9,203 nucleotides of DNA from Balneolales bacterium (GCA_007127665.1 SKYY01000054.1:1-9203); one strand, 5' to 3'; counted from the first letter of the stretch, positions 1 to 6,765 are shown. A program made the numbers and translations. The notes: generated by a model from the sequence alone, not told the origin.

Positions 1-496
1 CCATGTTGCCCTTGAACGGGTGGATGGTGAGCGGCTCGAGTCCTTCGGGAATGAGCAGGTCGCGCGCATCGCCGCCCTTGTGCTCCACGTGGGCGCGGGT
101 GGTGTCGAAGTGCGTGTTGTTGGGGATGACATCGCCCTTCTGCACGAGCAGGCTGAACAGTACGTTTTCGGCGGCGCGGCCCTGATGGGTCGGGATCACA
201 TGCTTGAAGCCGGTGATGTCGCGCACGGCCGATTCGAACCGGTAGAAGGACGACGATCCGGCATACGACTCATCGCTTTCGATCATGGCCGACCACTGCC
301 GCGACGACATGGCGCCGGTGCCGCTGTCCGTCAGCAGGTCGATCTGCACATCGGTCGCTTTGAGAAGAAAAGGGTTCCAGGATGCGTCCCGGAGCAGGTT
401 TTCGCGCTCCTCCATGGTGGTGAAGCGAATCGGCTCGACGGACCGGATCCGGAAGGGTTCGATGATAACGTGGCTGTTGATAGGCGATAGGTTCAT
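1..496 (-). CDS. tnaA: Tryptophanase-type beta-eliminating lyase, N-terminal part (cut by window edge)
   Basis: This is a PLP-dependent enzyme of the tryptophanase / tyrosine phenol-lyase family, which cleaves L-tryptophan to indole, pyruvate and ammonia (or tyrosine to phenol) in the cytoplasm. I translated the minus strand by hand from the ATG at 494-496 and obtained 165 residues that run off the left edge; the family is about 460-475 residues long. Family signatures in order are EPFRIRSVEPI (residues 13-23), NPFLL (41-45), IDLLTDSGTGAM (52-63), YAGS (78-81) and THQGR (103-107), the last binding the cofactor phosphate in known structures. Residues F130-D131-T-T carry Asp where tryptophanase has it and tyrosine phenol-lyase has Thr. 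That favours tryptophanase, although GFKHVIPTHQGR and the GAMSSRQW stretch look more like tyrosine phenol-lyase. The PLP lysine lies outside the window. An in-frame TAA four codons upstream fixes the start. No Shine-Dalgarno is visible. The fragment is G+C-rich compared with the ATPase gene. Family assignment is firm; the substrate is less so. Confidence 0.88.
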   Translation of the reverse strand, partial: MNLSPINSHVIIEPFRIRSVEPIRFTTMEERENLLRDASWNPFLLKATDVQIDLLTDSGTGAMSSRQWSAMIESDESYAGSSSFYRFESAVRDITGFKHVIPTHQGRAAENVLFSLLVQKGDVIPNNTHFDTTRAHVEHKGGDARDLLIPEGLEPLTIHPFKGNM

Positions 497-504
497 CGGA
501 TTAA

Positions 505-510
505 ATTATA
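505..510 (-). promoter_or_regulatory. Possible -10 element very close to the lyase start
   Basis: On the minus strand the hexamer TATAAT ends 8 bases before the ATG of the tryptophanase-like gene. If it works as a sigma-70-type -10 box, transcription would begin at or next to the start codon and the message would be leaderless, which would fit the lack of a Shine-Dalgarno sequence. No good -35 hexamer sits 16-18 bases upstream, and the surroundings are simply AT-rich, so chance is a serious alternative. Confidence 0.2.
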
Positions 511-566
511 TTAGGTTCACAGGGGAGGAATGAACTCAGATGCAAGAATGTAATATTGTTCAAATA

Positions 567-585
567 GCACCGCGTTTCGCGCTGC
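567..585 (-). terminator. Weak hairpin downstream of the FISUMP gene
   Basis: GCACCGCG and CGCGCTGC flank a TTT loop and pair with one C-C mismatch in an eight-position stem. It lies in the 154-base gap between the end of the FISUMP gene (651) and the start of the tryptophanase-like gene (496). On the minus strand the stem is followed by TATTTGAAC rather than a proper T-run, so it is at best a poor intrinsic terminator. Nothing else is recognisable in this gap. Confidence 0.22.
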
Positions 586-650
586 TGTTACCACACCAGA
601 GTCATGGATCGTTTACGGACAATCCTGCCCGGTCTCCATCCGCAAGAGCA

Positions 651-2375
651 TCAGTTCTGCACGCAGCGTACTGAGAATCCGTACCGTTTGTCGTAGTTCA
701 TCCGGTTGATGCTCTCCCGGTTGTTGAACAGCAGACGGCGCCAGGCCGTGTTGGCATCGGCCCCGGTGGCCGTCCACCAGTATCCAAAAAACCTCAGATA
801 GGAAAACGAACCGCTGGTAAAGCGGTATCCGCCGGCCAGTGCCATGAAGCCGCTTTCATTTGTGGCTCCGGTATTGGGGCTGCGCCAGAAGTCGGTGCCC
901 TCGGCTTTGAGTTTGCCACCGACATTGGCATTCTGTCCGCGCCATCCGGTGGCATTGGCTTCGTTCGGATTCATTCCCAGATAACGTTCCAGCTGCTGCC
1001 AGTCCCGATCTGTGGCAACGCGCCAGCCGGCGGGACAAAGTCCGCGTGGATCATTTACGGCATACCAGTTGTAAAGAAGGCCAAAGGGCTCGTTTCCGGC
1101 GTGATTGTTGTAGAAGGCCCATGCACCGGCTTCTTCCTGATTTAGCTCCTCCCATTCGCTGTTGTCAATGACATAGGTTATATAATCACCGTTTTGGAAT
1201 CGGGAAGTGCGCAGGTTTTCTGCCATCCAAACCTGGTTGCCGATCTCGACGGTACGATATTGGTTTCCATCAATATCCTCTATGATATTGATTATTAATT
1301 CCGGCGGAGTGGTGAAGGAAACCGCGTCTCCGTAGGCAATGCCGGCATCAGTCATGGCAAAAGCCCGCACATGGTAGGTCGTCTCGGGTAGCAGGCCGGA
1401 CATGGAGGCCATGAATGACTCGTTTTCGCTTGCAGAAGCAGCCATACCGCGGTTGTTTTCCAGAGTCGGCTCCTGCGACACACCCCAGACGATTCCACGC
1501 TCGGTTACGCTGGAGCCGCCATCGTCGGTAATTGTGCCGCCGCCAACCGCCTCTGAGGTAGTGACATCAGAAACGGGATCGGTTCTTACTTCGGCGAGTG
1601 TAGGTGCCGTAACCGGAACTTCCTCCTCATGCGGAGCCGTGCCACGTACGCACCGCACAGAAAAGCCGAAGTTTTTGTCAGCGTAAAGCAGATCCACAAA
1701 AGGGCTGTCATGTGACAGCATCCTCATCCATGCCATTCCGGGACCGGCACTTGTGGAAGTCCACCATAGCCCGAAGTTTCCTATGCCGTCAAATCCGCCG
1801 AATTCGTTGCGATTGCCCCCGGGAAGTCCGCCAAAACCACTTTCGTTGTTGGCACCCTCGTTTGGCGTCCGCCAGTGCTGCGTACCGCTGCTTTTCAGCT
1901 TGCCGCCGATCCGTTCTTCCTTTCCGCGGATGCCGGTGCGCTCCAGATCCGCTTGTGGCATACCGAGGGACAGCTCCAGTGTTTTCCAGTCTTCGTGCGA
2001 CGGGACCCGCCATCCTGCCGGACACAAACCGCGGGGGTCACTGACAGCATGCCAGTTGTACAGTTTGCCATACGTTGCATCAAAAAAGTCGTCATTATTG
2101 TAATGGGCCCAGGCACCTTCCGGGAGAGAGGCCCATTCGCTGCTCTCGATGATATTGGGGATGGGTTCACCGTTGGCAAAAAAAGCCGTTCGCAGATTCT
2201 CTGTCATCCAGTTCTGATCCCCGATCTGTATGGTTCGGTATTCATTACCTTCACGGTCGGTTACCACCTCGTTGGCAATCCGTGCCTGGTTGCCGGAATC
2301 TCCATCCTGAGCATAACCGGGATGAATTCCAGGCAAGAGTGCAAACAGGATAACGAACCGTATAATCTGCTTCAT
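651..2375 (-). CDS. Secreted protein with two FISUMP domains and a central Fn3-like domain
   Basis: The 574-residue product has an N-terminal signal peptide (charged KQIIR, hydrophobic FVILFALLPGI, likely cut near residues 22-23 before DGDSG), so it is exported. Residues about 39-244 and 366-573 are two copies of the Fibrobacter succinogenes major paralogous domain. Each has the order YRT(I/V)xIG(D/N)QxWMxENLRT, YNN, LYNW(H/Y)AVxDPRGLCPAGWRV, GGKLK, NESGF, G(L/Y)WWT(S/A)T and a final (N/Y)GFSVRCV. Between them, residues about 256-357 resemble a fibronectin type III domain, ending in the typical TTYHVRAFAMTDAGIAYGDAVSFTT pattern split over two strands. The molecular role of FISUMP domains is not established; they occur in surface and secreted proteins of this superphylum. 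There is no lipobox, membrane anchor or type IX sorting domain, and the second copy ends only one residue before the C terminus. The leader before the ATG is A-rich with no Shine-Dalgarno. The protein looks complete. Domain calls are strong, function unknown. Confidence 0.93.
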   Translation of the reverse strand: MKQIIRFVILFALLPGIHPGYAQDGDSGNQARIANEVVTDREGNEYRTIQIGDQNWMTENLRTAFFANGEPIPNIIESSEWASLPEGAWAHYNNDDFFDATYGKLYNWHAVSDPRGLCPAGWRVPSHEDWKTLELSLGMPQADLERTGIRGKEERIGGKLKSSGTQHWRTPNEGANNESGFGGLPGGNRNEFGGFDGIGNFGLWWTSTSAGPGMAWMRMLSHDSPFVDLLYADKNFGFSVRCVRGTAPHEEEVPVTAPTLAEVRTDPVSDVTTSEAVGGGTITDDGGSSVTERGIVWGVSQEPTLENNRGMAASASENESFMASMSGLLPETTYHVRAFAMTDAGIAYGDAVSFTTPPELIINIIEDIDGNQYRTVEIGNQVWMAENLRTSRFQNGDYITYVIDNSEWEELNQEEAGAWAFYNNHAGNEPFGLLYNWYAVNDPRGLCPAGWRVATDRDWQQLERYLGMNPNEANATGWRGQNANVGGKLKAEGTDFWRSPNTGATNESGFMALAGGYRFTSGSFSYLRFFGYWWTATGADANTAWRRLLFNNRESINRMNYDKRYGFSVRCVQN

Positions 2376-2436
2376 GACTGTTTTTGGATATTTCTAATGG
2401 TATTAACAAAGAATAGCGTTTTTACTTGTAATTTCC
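2376..2436. promoter_or_regulatory. Divergent intergenic region
   Basis: These 61 AT-rich bases separate the start codons of two genes that point away from each other, the FISUMP gene and the small CxxC protein gene, so promoters for both should lie here unless they extend into the coding sequences. On the minus strand there is TATTCTTTG, one base off in spacing from the Bacteroidota -7 consensus TAnnTTTG; I see no clear -33 partner. No Shine-Dalgarno precedes either start. The assignment rests on gene arrangement more than on motifs. Confidence 0.35.
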
Positions 2437-2754
2437 ATGAAAATATACAATGCAAGGGATTATGCGCAACAGCCAGCCGTCGCCGGACATCCGCGTGCCG
2501 CAGTTTGTCAATTCATCCAGCTCGATACTGCGATTTTCGACATCTCTCTTCCCGTCTTCGAGGGGATGACCACACCCGGGGAGATCGGCTGCGACGAATG
2601 CTTTGACAGGCTCGATGAGTTTGCGGAAATGAAGCTGGCCGGCAAGACTCCGGAAAAGGCCATGCCGCTTGTGGCGGAACACCTTCAGAAATGCGGTGAA
2701 TGCCGCCGGGAATTCGAGGCGTTACTGAAAGCACTGCGTGAATTGCAGACATAA
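2437..2754 (+). CDS. Small putative zinc-binding protein with CxxC...HxxxCxxC pattern
   Basis: The 105-residue product has a C-terminal half (residues about 48-103) that resembles the zinc-finger segment of small anti-sigma-factor-like proteins: GCDECFDRLDEF (51-62), then VAEHLQKCGECRREFEALL, giving C-x2-C and H-x3-C-x2-C. Such patterns usually bind one zinc and, in anti-sigma factors, hold a sigma factor; here there is no membrane segment and no neighbouring sigma gene, so that role is not supported. Similar stand-alone CDECF...CREEFEAL proteins are common as uncharacterised genes in other bacteria. The first 43 residues show no family resemblance and contain a lone Cys. An alternative start at the internal ATG at 2566 would give a 62-residue protein holding only the conserved part, but the purine run GAGGGG abuts that ATG directly, too close for an ideal ribosome site. 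It runs divergently from the FISUMP gene and convergently toward the ATPase gene. The gene is probable; the start is uncertain. Confidence 0.7.
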   Translation: MKIYNARDYAQQPAVAGHPRAAVCQFIQLDTAIFDISLPVFEGMTTPGEIGCDECFDRLDEFAEMKLAGKTPEKAMPLVAEHLQKCGECRREFEALLKALRELQT

Positions 2755-2863
2755 CGATATGTATACAGAGAGTGTCTGCAACTACAAGAAGATTTCCCCG
2801 GGTACTGCCAATAACACTGCCTGACAGAATGCTACCGTGCTCGGGAGAATCTTAGCGATTGAA

Positions 2864-5800
2864 TTATCGGCCAACCAGTTCCATTTTGGCTGTTTTCTTA
2901 GGTCTCACGCACTCCATTATTATACGGGCAAGATCCTCCTCAAGGCCATCGGGCAGTCTGGCGCTGACCTCCAGGGTGACGGTAACTTCAACACCTGCCC
3001 TGTCACTCAGATGCTCGATGAGCAGTTCCGTGATAAGTCCGGCATCATAACCAGCTTTTTCCCGGTCAAGAGTAACCCGTTGATGGAATCTGTTGGACTG
3101 TTTCCCTTTCCCGCTCGTGGATTCCGCTTCGTTCTCACTGGTGGATGTGTTCCCACTGGTGGATGTGTTCTCACTGGTGGATGTGTTCTCACTGCTGGAT
3201 GCGTTCCCGCTCGTGGATTCCGCTCCGTTCCCACTGGTGGATGTGTTCCCACTGGTGGATGTGTTCTCACTGGTGGATGCGTTCTCACTGGTGGATGCGT
3301 TCCCGCTCGTGGATTCCGCTTCGTCCTCACTGGTGGATGTGATTCCATTGGTGGATGTAACGACGTTTGCAGAAACTTCGTCGTTTGCCATTTTGCCATT
3401 CGTGGTCTTCTGCGAGAATGATGTAATCTGCAGGTCTTCTTTCTGCAGATTGAATGCAATAATGTCATTCTTAAGAATTTTACATTTCTCCACAGAAGCT
3501 GTTTCAGAACCGGATAAGTCACTCAATGGGGCTTCAGCTTTGGCGTCCGCTTCCGCTTCCACTTCCACCACTTCTTCTGCTTCATTCACATCTGGTGTCA
3601 AACCCAGTTGACGGGCGGCGCGATCGCATCGGACCAGTACGCCGGTGCAATCCTTTGTGATTTCAATGGCTTCGCCTGCTACCAGTCCGTCAAATTTTCC
3701 GCTTTCCTTGTTGTACGCTTTCGCAAAAGCAAAAGAGTCCTCTTGCCAGGTGTCTAGAGCAACACCTTCACGAATGGCATCCAGCAGAACATCGGTATTG
3801 GCCACACGTGGGAGGTGATTGAAAGCAGACATGTACTCAAACAGTTTCTGCACCGGCAGATGTCCGTCCTCCCAAAGTGACAGCTCATCAAGATAGACCT
3901 GCAATGAGTGCGCATCGAGCGCAGAGAGCATAAGCATCTTGTCACGAAGCGTAAGCGCTGCGGCCTCAGCCAGAGAGTCGGCATGCTCCAGATCAATGGC
4001 TTTCCAGTTCAGGGGTTGATCCGGGCCGTCTCGGGATGGAACAAGCACCCATTTGTATGCAGCATCGAAATAGGAAGAGATTTTTTTGGCTGTGGCACGT
4101 TGACGATACGCTATCTGCTGAACCTGGTCGTCGTCCAGCTTCCGTTCGTCTTTTTCCAGCAGCAAGGCGTTCCAGGCCAGGTACGTGAACACGGTTTCAT
4201 TCAATTCATCCGTATCTGTGTGTTCTGCAGCCAGAAAGACAAGAGTATTACGGCACTTTCTTTGCGTTTTGCCGCTTTTTTCGAGAATATTACTCGCCGC
4301 AAGCACAGCAGGGTTCTCTTTCTCAGTGTTGAACGGTTTATCCAGCGGCAGTACAACAAGCTGACAAGAGGAATCATCAGGTATGGATGCGCCATCATCG
4401 CTGTTCAGATGAATCCCAGCGAAATCAGGATGGGTTCCAACCCGTTCAAGCAGTTGCTTCTTCACTTCTGATGCAACCAGTTCAGAGTTATCCTGCTTTA
4501 AATCATCTGCCAGGGCCTTTTCACGTTCCGTGCCCAACCTGGTGACGGACGGACAGGTTGTATACCACAGTTGTGAGTCGACCTGGCTAAGGTAGGTGGA
4601 TTCTGATACCAGATGTTGGATGGCATCATGGAAGATGGCCGGAGACTCACCAGGCATGACACATCCGAGCATGACCCGGAGTTCATCAAGGCCTTGCTGG
4701 TGGCGTTCAGGCAGGGTTGATGAACCAATGTAAATGGTACGTGCAACCCGTCGGCTTGCGTCGATCTGACCCAGATGGCTGTGCTTTGCGTCCACTTCAA
4801 GGGATCTGGCTTCCGGACCGTCCACGTCGTGCCTGATCACTTCCAGCCAGTTTTTATGCTGATAGCGAGTAAGTTCCGACAACACCCTTTGATCGTTGAC
4901 CGGTATGGTAGATGGCAGGATGATCGGATTTCGGTCTTTTTTCTTCCAAAGGCAATGGATGACCGTTGCCATCAGGCGAAGCACCCCCCGGGTGCGCTGG
5001 AAGCGAACGTGAGATGACCAGTCATGGTACAACCGGTCAAATATCTCAGGATGTATGGGATAGGCGGCCTGCATGCGCCGCTTGTACAGGCTTGTTTGAG
5101 TTTCAGCCGGGAATTCAAGCCGCTTTTGAATATAAAGTTCGGTGAAAGCCATTGCTGTCATCTTGATGAACTTTTCCCGTTCCGGCAAGATCGGTTCGAA
5201 GAGCCGGGATCGCACAATTTCAAGATCTTCTTCTTGTGTGGCAGGTTGCCAGGAAGATTCCGCATCACCGAGTTCATTCTGCAAATAGGTAAGAGCTTCC
5301 ATGCCGTGGATGCCGCCTACTTCTGCGTCGTCATTGCTTGTTTCGGAAGAGGCAAGTGATGCAGCAACCGGCAGCGAGATTACCAGCAGACAGTTTTTGG
5401 ACTGTTTTACAGCAGAGACAAGGTTTCTGGCAAAGGATACCTGCTCCTCGAGTTTGCCGCCGGGCAGATCTTTCTGATCATTGAGTTGACGTGCGTAAGT
5501 CACCCATTCGTCCACCAGAATCAGACATGGCCCAACAGAGGAGAGCATGTCCTTCAGTTTTTTTTCACCGGGCGAAGTACCCTTCTTGTCATGATTCCGG
5601 ATTTTCTCAAACGCTTTTTTCCCGCCAAGCTGGTAGGCCAGTTCACCCCACAAGGTGCTGATGGTTAATCCGTTCGGCTTGACGTCCGGGTTGCTTGGGG
5701 ATAGTTTGTTTCCAACCAGTACCGCACGTTTGACCATGGGCAGCGAATATACATCAGCTTGTTTCATCAATGGCTGAACACCGGAGAGTTCGCTTGCGTT

Positions 5801-6646
5801 AATGCCTGAGAAAAGGTGATACAGAGTGAGCAACGAGTGAGTCTTGCCACCGCCATAACCGGACTCCAGAAGAACAACAGGACTGCCATCCATACTGGAG
5901 ATGCGTTTTATGGAACTGACTACCAGCTTTTTGATACTTTCCGTGAGGAATGTATGCTGGAAGAATTCAGCCGGATCTCTGTATTCATCCGCGGCCTTTC
6001 CCATGTGAACCTGCCACAAATCCGCGGCAAATTCCGTTTCAAGATATCGTCCGCCAATAATATCAGGCAGAGGCGTGACTACCTCGCGCCACGATTTCAG
6101 GGTTTCCGAGACCTCTGTTTTTACCAAATCGTCTTTTTCCGCTTCTTCCGGATTATCTTCATCTTCCAGTGCTTCCGACTCTTCACTTTGCTTTTCAGAG
6201 CGCATTTGTTCTTCATAGATGATTTTTCGGAACTCCTTTTTCATGTTTTCCGCATCAGTGGCCACATCGGTGGCATTGATGGCATTGAGAAACCGGACAA
6301 CGGAGTCAAGGATGCGGTCAGTGTCATCGTTGTCGATAGTTGTTTGATGGTCCCATTTCAAAAGCCAATCGCGAAGTTCGCCCAGTACGGAGTTTTCCGA
6401 AAAGCCGAGCGTGTTTTGGAACAGGACGTTCCAGGAGTCATCCATCAGCTTCAGTAGAGGAGCAATTTCCCACTGACCTATCTCTGTTTTTAGCAGCTTA
6501 GGGTCCTCGACGTAATCATGGATAAGATGCCCGGAAATGTATCCTCGCTTCATGCCGGTTTTAATTTCACGCTCTATGTAAGGGGCCACACCCATTTTAA
6601 GCAGTTCCAGAGCCAGTCCAATTCGTTTATGGTTGCTGATTACCAT
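2864..6646 (-). CDS. DUF499-family P-loop ATPase with Swt1-HEPN-like N terminus and repeat-rich linker
   Basis: The 1260-residue product (numbered from the ATG at 6644-6646) is a large cytoplasmic ATPase. Residues 1-130 begin SNHKRIGLALELLKMGVAPYIERE-, the helical pattern that opens proteins carrying a Swt1-type HEPN domain. An acidic linker (about 150-175) follows. The DUF499 core holds a Walker A loop SGYGGGKTHS (262-271; its first residue is Ser where the consensus has Gly or Ala) and a Walker B strand LILVDEWV (375-382, D379-E380). The conserved core ends near residue 1015. Then come a Glu/Ala/Val-rich stretch and a Ser/Thr/Asn/Glu-rich repeat (about 1097-1179). Residues 1182-1260 (RFHQRVTLD..., IEHLSDRAGVEVTVTLEVSARLPDG) form the usual C-terminal domain of such proteins. 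DUF499 ATPases are commonly encoded beside DUF1156-type DNA methyltransferases and helicases in predicted defence clusters; neither flank here shows such a gene. A longer GTG start at 6719-6721 exists but lacks a ribosome site. G+C content is lower than in the tryptophanase-like gene. The reading frame is intact. Family is well supported; a defence role is inference. Confidence 0.9.
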   Translation of the reverse strand: MVISNHKRIGLALELLKMGVAPYIEREIKTGMKRGYISGHLIHDYVEDPKLLKTEIGQWEIAPLLKLMDDSWNVLFQNTLGFSENSVLGELRDWLLKWDHQTTIDNDDTDRILDSVVRFLNAINATDVATDAENMKKEFRKIIYEEQMRSEKQSEESEALEDEDNPEEAEKDDLVKTEVSETLKSWREVVTPLPDIIGGRYLETEFAADLWQVHMGKAADEYRDPAEFFQHTFLTESIKKLVVSSIKRISSMDGSPVVLLESGYGGGKTHSLLTLYHLFSGINASELSGVQPLMKQADVYSLPMVKRAVLVGNKLSPSNPDVKPNGLTISTLWGELAYQLGGKKAFEKIRNHDKKGTSPGEKKLKDMLSSVGPCLILVDEWVTYARQLNDQKDLPGGKLEEQVSFARNLVSAVKQSKNCLLVISLPVAASLASSETSNDDAEVGGIHGMEALTYLQNELGDAESSWQPATQEEDLEIVRSRLFEPILPEREKFIKMTAMAFTELYIQKRLEFPAETQTSLYKRRMQAAYPIHPEIFDRLYHDWSSHVRFQRTRGVLRLMATVIHCLWKKKDRNPIILPSTIPVNDQRVLSELTRYQHKNWLEVIRHDVDGPEARSLEVDAKHSHLGQIDASRRVARTIYIGSSTLPERHQQGLDELRVMLGCVMPGESPAIFHDAIQHLVSESTYLSQVDSQLWYTTCPSVTRLGTEREKALADDLKQDNSELVASEVKKQLLERVGTHPDFAGIHLNSDDGASIPDDSSCQLVVLPLDKPFNTEKENPAVLAASNILEKSGKTQRKCRNTLVFLAAEHTDTDELNETVFTYLAWNALLLEKDERKLDDDQVQQIAYRQRATAKKISSYFDAAYKWVLVPSRDGPDQPLNWKAIDLEHADSLAEAAALTLRDKMLMLSALDAHSLQVYLDELSLWEDGHLPVQKLFEYMSAFNHLPRVANTDVLLDAIREGVALDTWQEDSFAFAKAYNKESGKFDGLVAGEAIEITKDCTGVLVRCDRAARQLGLTPDVNEAEEVVEVEAEADAKAEAPLSDLSGSETASVEKCKILKNDIIAFNLQKEDLQITSFSQKTTNGKMANDEVSANVVTSTNGITSTSEDEAESTSGNASTSENASTSENTSTSGNTSTSGNGAESTSGNASSSENTSTSENTSTSGNTSTSENEAESTSGKGKQSNRFHQRVTLDREKAGYDAGLITELLIEHLSDRAGVEVTVTLEVSARLPDGLEEDLARIIMECVRPKKTAKMELVGR
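3110..3361. repeat. Two-level minisatellite inside the ATPase gene (18-bp and 24-bp units, 96-bp blocks)
   Basis: Read on the plus strand, each 96-bp block is one 24-bp unit (CCCGCTCGTGGATTCCGCT plus TCGTT or a close variant) followed by four 18-bp units of the type CTCACTGGTGGATGTGTT. Block 1 spans 3110-3205 and block 2 spans 3206-3301. A third block is incomplete: a 24-bp unit at 3302-3325, an 18-bp unit at 3326-3343 and a degenerate one at 3344-3361. Differences between units are single bases (CTC/CCC, TGTGTT/TGCGTT), as expected from slippage or unequal crossing-over. On the coding strand the units specify NTSTS(E/G) and NGAESTSG-like peptides. Both unit lengths are multiples of three, so gain or loss of whole units keeps the C-terminal domain in frame. 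Confidence 0.95.
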
Positions 6647-6654
6647 GTCAATAA

Positions 6655-6661
6655 TTCCTCC
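6655..6661 (-). promoter_or_regulatory. Strong Shine-Dalgarno that fixes the ATPase start
   Basis: On the minus strand GGAGGAA lies upstream of the ATG at 6644-6646, with 10 bases between the GGAGG core and the ATG. The protein that follows starts MVISNHKRIG, which matches how related proteins begin. The upstream in-frame GTG at 6719-6721 has no such site and would add 25 residues (MLRHLVTTAH...) unlike the family. This is the only gene in the window with a textbook ribosome site. Confidence 0.75.
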
Positions 6662-6765
6662 GGGAAACGATTTTGATTGCCTTTTATAGCGATGTGCGGT
6701 CGTCACAAGGTGGCGGAGCACCTGACTTGTTGCCGTCTGTATTTCCTGTAATAATCGTCTGTGTT

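Noticed and set aside
20..490. Long plus-strand open frame opposite the tryptophanase-like gene
   Set aside because: The minus strand encodes unmistakable family motifs (EPFRIRSVEPI, IDLLTDSGT, THQGR). The plus-strand frame is a by-product of the high G+C third positions.
1875..2606. Plus-strand open frame of 243 codons across the FISUMP gene start and the small CxxC gene
   Set aside because: It is antisense to the signal peptide and first FISUMP domain, has no recognisable domain, and overlaps the CxxC gene in another frame.
2755..2863. Terminator between the convergent CxxC and ATPase genes
   Set aside because: I looked for a stem followed by a T-run on either strand and found none; only a short direct repeat of ACTGCC and a CCCGGG palindrome are present.
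3110..3361. CRISPR array
   Set aside because: The units are contiguous, with no unique spacers between them, and lie within a coding frame.
2837..3611. Plus-strand repeat-peptide frames (GGCVLT-, DVFPLV- and HWWMCS-type) over the minisatellite
   Set aside because: They follow mechanically from an 18-bp unit with few stop-forming triplets. The minus-strand frame links the ATPase core to a conserved C-terminal domain and is the real one.
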